From Thermoplasmata archaeon (GTDB lineage Archaea > Thermoplasmatota > JAKEGO01), in contig JAKEGO010000083.1 in the NCBI GenBank assembly GCA_022615805.1, forward strand, positions 1 through 13,774: a stretch of 13,774 nt of DNA, given 5' to 3'. This document shows, piece after piece, positions 8,601 through 13,774 of this stretch (within the stretch, counting starts at the first letter, position 1; every line of letters begins with the position of its first letter). The notes beneath the pieces were generated by a model that was not told the DNA's origin, did not search any database, and was given only the letters and a program-made list of their open reading frames with translations. Position numbers and translations under genes: made by a program.

Positions 8601-11600
8601 TTGATGCCGATCAGTATCCAAATGAACTTCTTCGAATGGTGGACCTCCTCGATGCGCTCCATCTGGCGCCACCACTTCCCGTTCTCCTCGAACGTCCGCT
8701 CGTTGCCCCAGAACGTCTCGGCGGTGTAGTAGTCGATCTCGATGAATATCTCCAGCATGAGGGTGTAGGGGGATATACTTATCGTGCTCGGATACACCTG
8801 GTTAATCTGGATGTTCACGGACGGCGCGGGCGTCGATATCAGCCCGTAGGGATCGATACTGTTGACCGGATTGTTCCGAACGTAGACGTACTCGTCGATG
8901 GACCACGTTGGGAACCGGGCGAGCGGATCGACAGACGTGAAGCGGCCGCTATCCGGATCGTACCATCGCGCCCTCATGTTGTACAGGCCGGACCAATCGT
9001 CGATCGGCCGGTCGGTGAACCGGAAGGGCAGATCTGACGAGCCCTCGAACGCGTAGATGGAGCCGAAGGCGTCGTAGACGAATGCCGCGGAGCGGGAGCC
9101 GTACTGGTCGGTCATCGCGCAGACGGAGCCCAGCCGGTCGAGATGGACTTGATCGGTGTCGCCGGACGCCAGGTCGGTCGCCGAGAGGAGCTCGTCGATG
9201 CCGGGTCCGTGCGTGTACCGCACGAGCGCGGCGCCGCCCCCGCCGCCGCCTCCGTCGTACACCATGGTGAGGTCCTCATCGACGTGGAACATAAGGTGGG
9301 TGGTCCATTGGTCTGAGACATTGATGAGCTCGCCGCTGCCGAGGTAACGGTACTCGCGGACCGAAGCGTTCGGTAGCGTGATGTTGGCGAGCCGGTGGAG
9401 CTCGTCGTACTGGAAGGTGGTCGTGCCTCCCGGACCGGTCCGGCCGGTCAGGTATCCGGATGAGTCGTAGGTGTAGTTCACGGACCCGGCGGAGGTCATG
9501 CGCCCTCCGGCATCGTATGTATTATTCGTCAGGACGCCGCTGACGTCCATCGATGTCCTGTCACCCGCGGCGTTGTAGGTGAACGCGGTGTATTCGCTCC
9601 CACCGTAGGAGGCGTTCACCAGGCGATAGAGCTCGTCGTACTCGTATGCGATGGCGACCGATCCGTGTCTCGTCGAGTTGATGACGTTGCCCATCAGGTC
9701 GTACTCGTAAACGTACCCCATCACGATCGTGCCGTTCGACATCTCGGCCGAGATGTTCGTCACGCGTCCGACCTCGTCGTATTCGTAGCTGGTGTCAATG
9801 CCGTTGGGCTGGGACATGCGCGTCGTTCGTCCGACCGCATCGTACCTGAAGCGAATGGCGTCAGTGCCCGGCGGGTCGATGGAAACGAGCCGGTCGCAGT
9901 CGTCGTACACATGCGTGGTCAGCCCGCCCTCTGAGTCGAGGACGTTCGCCAGGTTCCCCTTCACGTCGTGCGAGAAGTGGAAGGACCTCACGATGCCCCC
10001 GCCGTAGTCGACGCGCTTCGAGGTCATCTTGCCGGAGATGTCGTACTGGTACTGAGCTGAACCGTCCGAGCCGATGTTCCTCTCCATGATCAGGCGGTGC
10101 ATACTGTCATAGTCGCGGGTGACCAGGTCAGTGGCGTTCGCGTCGGTTATGGCCACGAGGTCGCGCGCCTCGTCGTACCGATAACCGAGGAAGCGCCCGT
10201 CCCCGTCGGTCCATCCGATCATGTTCCCCGCGGCGTCATAGCTGTAGAGATCGCTCCCGCCCCACGGATGCGTGACGTTCACGAGCCTGTTCAGGGCGTC
10301 GTAGGCAAAGGTCGTGGTCCGAGACTCCTCGTCCGTCACTGACACGAGGTTGCCGACCGCGTCGCGGCCATATCTGACGCTCCCGTGGAGCTCGTCCTCC
10401 CGTTCGACGAGCCAGTCGCAATCGTTGTACGCGTAAGCAGTGACGCGACCGAGGGCGTCCTCGACGGAGACTATGTTCCCGTTCGGGTCGTACGACCTCT
10501 TCTCGATGCCCCCGTCGGGCATCGTTATATTCGTCATCCGCCCGAGCAGGTCGTACTCGTAGCCATACCGGTCGCCGAGAGCGTTGGTGATGCGGACCGT
10601 CCGTCCCATGGCATCATATGCCGTATGGGTGGTGTTGCCGAGGGCATCGGTAGATGCCTTGGGGCGGTTCATGAGATCGTAGGTCCGCGAGTCTGTATGG
10701 CCGTTCGGATCGGTCACCGAGAGGATGTTCCCGACCGCGTCATAACCGTAAGCCCATCGTCCTCCGCTCGGATCGACCCTCACCGAGACCCGGTCCAGGG
10801 CATCGTGCCAGAACATCTCGGTCGCCCCATTGGGGTATGAGATCTCCCTGAGGTTCCCGTTCGGGTCGAACCTGTACCGTGTGACGCTACCTGTCGCATC
10901 GGTGACCGAAATGCGCCGGCCCGCGGCGTCGTAACCGTAGGTCGGACCGTCGCCAAGGGCGTTCTCCTCCCTGAGGACGCGACCCTGAGAGTCGTAGACC
11001 CTTGTGGTCGTCCCGTTCAGGGCGTCGGTCACGGTGACCAACCTGTCGAGAGCGTCGTACGTCATGCCGGTGACCCTGCCCATGGGGTCCTTCACGGAAA
11101 CCACGTTCCCCGCAGCGTCGTACCTGTACAACGTGCGGTTTCCGCCAGGATCGGTGGCCCGGACGACCCTGTCGAGGGCGTCGTATCGATATCCCACCAG
11201 ATTGCCGTTCGGGTCCTCGGCCGAAACGACGTTCCCCACATCGTCGTACGTCAGGTTCATGCTGTGCCCGACGGCATCGGTGAGACGGACGAGACGCCCT
11301 GCCCCGTCGTAGCTGTAGACGCCGCCTCCGCCGAGCGGATCGGTCACGCGGACGAGCTGGCCGACCGCATTGTATCTCAGCAGCGTGACGTTGCCGGATG
11401 CATCCCTGACCTCGCTGCGCCTGCCCAGGGCATCGTATGTGAACTCCGTTGTCCTCCCCAAGGGATCGGTGACCGAAACGAGGTTCCCCTCGGCATCGTA
11501 ATCGCGGTCCGTGACACCTCCCATGGCGTCGGTCGTCCTGGTCAGCCTGCCGAGCCCGTCGTATTCGAAGGTTGAAACGTGGCCCTTGGGGTCGGTGTAC

Positions 11601-13483
11601 CCTATCGTCCTCCCGATGCCGTCGTAGGAGAACCGCTCGATGTTGCCGTCCGCGTCGGCGTATTCCGAAAGCCGCCCCAGGGCATCGTACTCGTACCGTT
11701 CCGTGCAGTCGCCGGGATCGGTGACCAGGCGGACGTTCCCGTACTTGTCGTAGGTGAACGACATCGTGTTCCCGTCGGGCGAGGTGACGCGGGTCGGCCC
11801 TCCGGCGAACCCCTGTTCGTAGACGTGGTGGTTACCGCGCAGGTCGGTCATGTTGACGATGCGTCCCGCCGCGTCGTACGTGAAGTAGGTCGAATTACCG
11901 GACGGGTCCGTCACGCGTGTGAGCCTGTCGAGGTCGTCGTATCGATAGGCCGTGGTCCGGCCCTCCGGGTCTTGGGAACCCAGGACGCGACCGGCGTCGT
12001 CGTACGTCGTCAGCCACGAGTGGCCGAGTTCGTCGGTCCGGTTCACCGTCTGCCCCTGCCCGTTCCTCCCGAAGTTCGAGGGGGTGCGGCCGGGCAGTGT
12101 GACCGAGGTCGCAAAACCGTGGGCGTCATACTCGACGACGGTGGTGTTGCCCGTTGCATCAGCCGTGGAATTGCGGTTCCCGTCCGCGTCGTAGGTGAAC
12201 TCGGTCAGGTATCCGCGTCTGTCGGTGACGTCCGTCTGGACTGCGAGGAGCCTCAGGCGGCTCCGCTCCACCGAGTGGTTGTACCAGGTGGTCCCGCCCT
12301 CCGGGTCCGTCTCCTCGACCAGCAGGCCGTCGCCGTCGTATCCGTAGTACCATGCCTCGCCCTCCTCGTTCATGTAGGAGACCAGGCGGCCCTCCGACCA
12401 GGTGAGGCGGCACACGCCCCCCACGGGGTTCGTCCTGTTCAGCCAGTAGCCGGTGTCGGGATCGAAATCGACTTTGTACGCATCGCCGCGCAGTGTGAAG
12501 GAGGTCGAGCCGGCAGAGTATCCGAGGGACAGCACGGTGTAGTTGCCAACGATCGTCCCGTTCGCCTGATCGTAAAGACCGTTCTCGATCTCCTCGACCC
12601 TGTACGACTCGTTGGCGCCCGCTTCTGTTTGGTATGTGAACGCGAGGGCCCTGTCGACCTCGTCCACCATGGCGGTCAGTTCGCGGTCCGGGCCGTAGAA
12701 GAAGAGCTTGCTCCCGCCGAGCGGATCGGTCACGTTCGTCAGGTTGCCCTGCGTGTAATGGTACTCCCAGTAACGGCCGAGCTGCGGGTCGGTGACCCTG
12801 CTCATCCTGCCCGCGGTGTAGCTGAAGTTGAGCGAGCGCCCCGTGTCGTCCGAGACGCTCACGAGGTCGCCCGCAAGGTAGTCGAGAGCGAGCATGTTCC
12901 CGTTCCTGTCCGTCACGTTGGTCCATCGCCCGGTGTCGTCGAACGCCCAGACCCGCCCGTCCAGGGACATCAACCGGTACGTCCCGTCTACACGGACGGT
13001 CAGGTTCATGTCGACGGTCTCCGGGGGCGTGAAATCGTCTCCGGCCCGCGAGTAGGTATGCAAGGACCCGTCGGCCTCGAAGAGGATGGCACTCGTCGAG
13101 TTGACGTCCAGCCGCATGGCGTAGCTGTGGGTCCATCCGTAGCCGACGTCGGAGTCCATCTCCCTGAGCAGCGAATTGTAGCAGCGCTCGAATTCGAGGA
13201 CGAAACCCCGTCCGACCACCGAGACGTCCCTCTGTCGGAGGAAAAGGTTCCCGTTGGCGACGTTCACGATCCCGCATGCCATGTGATAGCCGGTCTCGAG
13301 GCCGGTCGTCCCGGGCACGCCGGAGAGGTCCGGGTACCCGCCGACGTAGACCAGGTCTCCGGTGGGAGCCTCCCCGACCGATCCCAGGCCGATGCCGGGA
13401 GGCGACTGAAGGAAGCCCGCCATGAGCTGGCCCAGCAGGAACACCACAATAATCGTCGCTCCAACACGAATGCGTCCGTTCAT
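5624..13483 (-). CDS. Giant secreted Rhs/YD-repeat protein with adhesin-like C-terminal extension
   Basis: The product is 2,619 residues. Order: signal peptide or anchor (hydrophobic 8-25); DUF6531-like Rhs N-terminal domain at 65-128 (A-N-G-N-L-F, G-R-G-F-V-L-E-F, C-Y-N-S-L, G-Y-G-W-T-H-S-Y); degenerate then regular YD repeats at 150-1400; Rhs core at about 1500-1548 (Y-N-M-R-A-R-W-Y-D-P-D-S-G-R-F, N-N-P-V-N-S-I-D-P-Y-G-L). After the core: residues 1549-1775 with a hydrophobic Gly-rich stretch near 1670-1700; Pro-Thr stalk 1779-1813; F-E-S-G adhesin-like jelly-roll domain about 2003-2157 nested in a CARDB-like fold; FN3-like domains about 2225-2318 and 2418-2522, each followed by a Cys-containing module (2335-2410, 2533-2603). 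Poly-Gly runs lie at 1411-1417, about 2327-2334 and 2604-2611. Known Rhs proteins (e.g. Bacillus WapA) export a beta-cage carrying a C-terminal toxin. Here no known toxin motif is seen and no C-terminal anchor. The start is ATG 13483 with a strong ribosome binding site and a proper signal peptide; ATG 13543 is in frame but adds 20 non-signal residues. Confidence 0.93.
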   Translation of the reverse strand: MNGRIRVGATIIVVFLLGQLMAGFLQSPPGIGLGSVGEAPTGDLVYVGGYPDLSGVPGTTGLETGYHMACGIVNVANGNLFLRQRDVSVVGRGFVLEFERCYNSLLREMDSDVGYGWTHSYAMRLDVNSTSAILFEADGSLHTYSRAGDDFTPPETVDMNLTVRVDGTYRLMSLDGRVWAFDDTGRWTNVTDRNGNMLALDYLAGDLVSVSDDTGRSLNFSYTAGRMSRVTDPQLGRYWEYHYTQGNLTNVTDPLGGSKLFFYGPDRELTAMVDEVDRALAFTYQTEAGANESYRVEEIENGLYDQANGTIVGNYTVLSLGYSAGSTSFTLRGDAYKVDFDPDTGYWLNRTNPVGGVCRLTWSEGRLVSYMNEEGEAWYYGYDGDGLLVEETDPEGGTTWYNHSVERSRLRLLAVQTDVTDRRGYLTEFTYDADGNRNSTADATGNTTVVEYDAHGFATSVTLPGRTPSNFGRNGQGQTVNRTDELGHSWLTTYDDAGRVLGSQDPEGRTTAYRYDDLDRLTRVTDPSGNSTYFTYDAAGRIVNMTDLRGNHHVYEQGFAGGPTRVTSPDGNTMSFTYDKYGNVRLVTDPGDCTERYEYDALGRLSEYADADGNIERFSYDGIGRTIGYTDPKGHVSTFEYDGLGRLTRTTDAMGGVTDRDYDAEGNLVSVTDPLGRTTEFTYDALGRRSEVRDASGNVTLLRYNAVGQLVRVTDPLGGGGVYSYDGAGRLVRLTDAVGHSMNLTYDDVGNVVSAEDPNGNLVGYRYDALDRVVRATDPGGNRTLYRYDAAGNVVSVKDPMGRVTGMTYDALDRLVTVTDALNGTTTRVYDSQGRVLREENALGDGPTYGYDAAGRRISVTDATGSVTRYRFDPNGNLREISYPNGATEMFWHDALDRVSVRVDPSGGRWAYGYDAVGNILSVTDPNGHTDSRTYDLMNRPKASTDALGNTTHTAYDAMGRTVRITNALGDRYGYEYDLLGRMTNITMPDGGIEKRSYDPNGNIVSVEDALGRVTAYAYNDCDWLVEREDELHGSVRYGRDAVGNLVSVTDEESRTTTFAYDALNRLVNVTHPWGGSDLYSYDAAGNMIGWTDGDGRFLGYRYDEARDLVAITDANATDLVTRDYDSMHRLIMERNIGSDGSAQYQYDISGKMTSKRVDYGGGIVRSFHFSHDVKGNLANVLDSEGGLTTHVYDDCDRLVSIDPPGTDAIRFRYDAVGRTTRMSQPNGIDTSYEYDEVGRVTNISAEMSNGTIVMGYVYEYDLMGNVINSTRHGSVAIAYEYDELYRLVNASYGGSEYTAFTYNAAGDRTSMDVSGVLTNNTYDAGGRMTSAGSVNYTYDSSGYLTGRTGPGGTTTFQYDELHRLANITLPNASVREYRYLGSGELINVSDQWTTHLMFHVDEDLTMVYDGGGGGGGAALVRYTHGPGIDELLSATDLASGDTDQVHLDRLGSVCAMTDQYGSRSAAFVYDAFGSIYAFEGSSDLPFRFTDRPIDDWSGLYNMRARWYDPDSGRFTSVDPLARFPTWSIDEYVYVRNNPVNSIDPYGLISTPAPSVNIQINQVYPSTISISPYTLMLEIFIEIDYYTAETFWGNERTFEENGKWWRQMERIEEVHHSKKFIWILIGIKTEIEYDEAAREAGRASADSARAAGTAGDVNTAVGAGLGCIPVVGSILGVVSGGIGLMISAETSANWENAMASMEQALNSATVKVDYDIYWEVWEEYVGLHSRETPGAFGPKVEIPVGPGTVVGPNGPVVITPGPGRRPPEGGPVPQPRPQPTPTPTPTPTPTPTPTPRPTPTPTPTPTPTPTPTPRGTEGQGPVTPPWEPPLFADDFESGTTSAWSPVVYDSRDPWQNGEILWDPDPRYVQRMLAGLARSVSSPDPDMPAGSAGGTCSDPSFDISPGSFFDVQPRSFFDQCMGLALTPTLFDPEPAAMAGTCGDYRDSLYPHLDDWKVDPVEPLDGDFASPYDDAISIRLENAGDDAGTHEVHYRLDLLRQGDVLSEGFESGDITMWTVWNLGSDMSGETWGIKNHGHKSNLSAGVYGGPMEYQEEWLVSPEMDPSDWRLPRIGFYFDAANETYMNTLSVYASTTGASDPEDFGDPLLTIRPYEWTEYTGFQNEVLVPVDESVRHADSFHMAFVWEGPEGRDVFVDDVRVNAIAYFEEESGTVGPFTLSPGESSDVDISCDLPRGEVRFDVELNQPDIDDDPYNDRSRVHLSVGELLPPTIANATATGLSGNDLTLTWLPVPMADAYRIYGTSDPDVWDTVEIATVTGTTWTHYGVNDPANMNFEPLLFYMVRAINDTGGDPGVPSRVAGKLTMELANGGGGGGGGFWCDISMPFQPFWTGTADDYCDMIPDCTGISHYLVDQQEWEFHATAMPKGATDWPMAQGEAYMVALSANSTFTLTGISPTWSYRTPGLAAPADFGISLDGTDPTNSSRVNVTWEHVAGAAEYRVFRSEVRGTFDLTTPVYTVLEDGSTVYNWTDTYAPNSTEVFYIVAAYDGGGAGALMGSTTLARGRYRSTLEGSTVGKWNPWAILTQAATVRTADWYCDDIPDCAGMSHYLVDHQTWEFHATVMPEGATDWDVALGEGYMVAMQGVSGGGGGGGGAIYWYFDT
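5675..5887 (-). repeat. Second copy of a duplicated Cys-containing module (Rhs protein C-terminus)
   Basis: Encodes residues 2533-2603 of the Rhs protein. Its core, from W-Y-C-D-D-I-P-D-C-A-G through S-H-Y-L-V-D, W-E-F-H-A-T, G-A-T-D-W and G-E-G-Y-M-V-A-M, matches the other copy at 35 of 48 aligned positions. The two conserved cysteines suggest a disulfide outside the cell. The layout recalls terminal beta modules of secreted proteins with a W-N-x-I-S-x-P start and a G-x-G-Y end, but I do not recognise a named family. It is followed by eight glycines and the last eight residues A-I-Y-W-Y-F-D-T. Confidence 0.75.
6254..6481 (-). repeat. First copy of the duplicated Cys-containing module (Rhs protein)
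   Basis: Encodes residues 2335-2410, directly after eight glycines. It starts F-W-C-D-I-S-M-P-F and contains Y-C-D-M-I-P-D-C-T-G, S-H-Y-L-V-D, W-E-F-H-A-T, G-A-T-D-W and G-E-A-Y-M-V-A-L. An extra cysteine near the start is absent from the other copy. An FN3-like domain separates the two copies, so the unit duplicated may have been FN3 plus module. Confidence 0.75.
8045..8149 (-). repeat. Pro-Thr repeat stalk encoded by a 6-bp minisatellite
   Basis: Thirty-five codons (residues 1779-1813) alternate Pro and Thr, interrupted by one Arg. On the plus strand the DNA is a run of GGTGTC/GGCGTC-like hexamers. Pro-Thr tracts of this kind act as extended, often glycosylated spacers across cell envelopes. 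Here the tract separates the Rhs cage and its hydrophobic segment from the adhesin-like domains. Copy number is likely to vary by slippage. Confidence 0.9.
9330..12199 (-). repeat. About 45 regular YD (Rhs) repeats, ~63 bp period
   Basis: From residue 429 the pattern Y-x-Y-D-A-x-G-R-L-x-x-V-T-D-P-x-G-N-x-T recurs about every 21 residues, roughly 45 times, with a few degenerate units (e.g. Y-E-Q-G-F, F-W-H-D, F-S-H-D). A less regular portion precedes it from about residue 150. In solved Rhs and Tc toxin structures such repeats wind into a hollow beta-shell. The number predicts a full-size cage comparable with bacterial Rhs proteins. Confidence 0.92.
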
Positions 13484-13486
13484 CAT

Positions 13487-13495
13487 ATCACCTCT
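13487..13495 (-). promoter_or_regulatory. Ribosome binding site of the Rhs gene
   Basis: AGAGGTGAT ends three bases before ATG 13483 (and abuts ATG 13486). It is nearly the full complement of the archaeal 16S 3' end and decides against the in-frame ATG at 13543. Confidence 0.75.
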
Positions 13496-13505
13496 GCCCC
13501 CAAGC

Positions 13506-13534
13506 GGTCCCCGGGACGAAGCCCCGCAGGAACC
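13506..13534 (-). other. GC-rich stem-loop in the putative leader of the Rhs gene
   Basis: On the minus strand an outer 6-bp stem (GGTTCC with GGGACC, one G-U pair) encloses a 2-base bulge and an inner stem (CGGG with CCCG, extended by a G-U pair) closed by a CTTCG loop. It ends 22 bases before ATG 13483. It may set mRNA stability or ribosome access. It depends on transcription starting upstream of 13534, which is not proven. Confidence 0.4.
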
Positions 13535-13574
13535 CTCGCTCATTACGTGCTGGTGGGGATATGAAAGTTTCGGT

Positions 13575-13584
13575 CATTTTAGCT
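13575..13584 (-). promoter_or_regulatory. Weak candidate TATA box for the Rhs operon
   Basis: The minus strand reads AGCTAAAATG, preceded by purine-rich ACAGA. A start about 25 bases downstream (near 13550) would give a leader of about 65 bases including the GC-rich stem-loop. Match to the archaeal consensus is poor. Apart from this, 13544-13660 holds no gene that I can support. Confidence 0.2.
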
Positions 13585-13660
13585 TCTGTCCATAACTCGG
13601 GTCTGAAGGGATAGAAGGAAGGACCTGGAATATCGGGCTTGTTCCACGAATTGCTCGCAT

Positions 13661-13774
13661 CCACCATTGGAAGGTGCCTCCGATGGACTTATAACCAGCA
13701 TTGGAAAGTGCCTCCGATGGACTTATAACCAGCATTGGAAAGTGCCTCCGATGGACTTATAACCAGCATTGGAA
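13661..13774. repeat. 34-bp tandem repeat array with internal dyad and TATA-like box, running off the window
   Basis: Matching bases recur exactly every 34 bp (CATTGGA at 13665, 13699, 13733 and 13767), giving at least 3.3 copies. The only differences are two substitutions in the first copy, at 13664 and 13673. Each unit contains CATTGGA, seven bases, then TCCGATG, an inverted repeat that pairs fully with one G-U, followed by ACTTATAACC, whose TTATAA centre is itself palindromic. There is no variable spacer and no open reading frame. Confidence 0.9.

Noticed and set aside
13484..13543. Upstream in-frame ATG at 13543 as start of the Rhs protein
   Set aside because: It would place 20 polar, Gly/Ser/Arg-rich residues before the signal peptide and would bury the strong ribosome binding site inside the gene.
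11579..13564. Long plus-strand open frame (661 codons) antisense to the Rhs gene
   Set aside because: It mirrors the periodic YD codons of the minus strand, has no ribosome binding site, no recognisable domain and a repetitive Val/Arg/Gly composition. It is a shadow of the real gene.
13661..13774. CRISPR array at the right edge
   Set aside because: The full 34-bp period is repeated with no variable spacer, and no cas gene is visible. It is a plain tandem repeat.

Overview
The window holds three very unusual secreted or cell-surface proteins, all on the minus strand, and no housekeeping gene, RNA gene or transposase. The DNA is GC-rich. The start signals (ribosome binding sites reading like GGAGGTGAT just before ATG), a TTTATAAG box the right distance from one start, frequent AGG and ATA codons, abundant N-x-S/T sequons and the style of the Ig-like and beta-helix repeats suggest an archaeon. 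The W-x-x-W-x-x-Y-T ... D-L-L-G-N-x-E repeats are typical of Thermoplasmatota and Methanomassiliicoccales surface proteins. This assignment is inference; no phylogenetic marker is present.

Layout in the direction of transcription (right to left). (1) At the right edge, 13661-13774, is a non-coding array of 34-bp tandem repeats that runs off the window. (2) At 13483-5624 lies a 2,619-residue Rhs/YD-repeat protein: signal peptide, Rhs N-terminal (DUF6531-like) domain, about 45 YD repeats, and an Rhs core motif ending in P-x4-D-P-Y-G-L. After it comes a segment with a glycine-rich hydrophobic stretch, then a Pro-Thr stalk, adhesin-like beta domains, two FN3-like domains and two copies of a Cys-containing module I do not recognise. 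In bacterial Rhs proteins the polypeptide normally ends soon after the core with a short toxin; here about 1,070 residues follow it. (3) At 5611-5060, starting 12 bases later and in the same reading frame, is a 183-residue secreted protein with an N-terminal signal and a C-terminal membrane segment. (4) At 4911-1, after a 148-base gap with its own TATA-like box, begins a third gene that is cut by the window edge after 1,637 codons: signal peptide, parallel beta-helix region with two N-Y-W-G elements, ten Ig-like repeats of about 95 residues, and the start of another Ig-like domain.

Genes 2 and 3 probably form one transcript with coupled translation; the beta-helix gene probably has its own promoter. 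Together they look like a surface-display or cell-contact locus. The best candidate for something new is the Rhs protein: a cage whose usual toxin position is filled by a hydrophobic segment followed by a long adhesin-like tail, next to a small membrane-anchored partner. Function cannot be proven from sequence alone.
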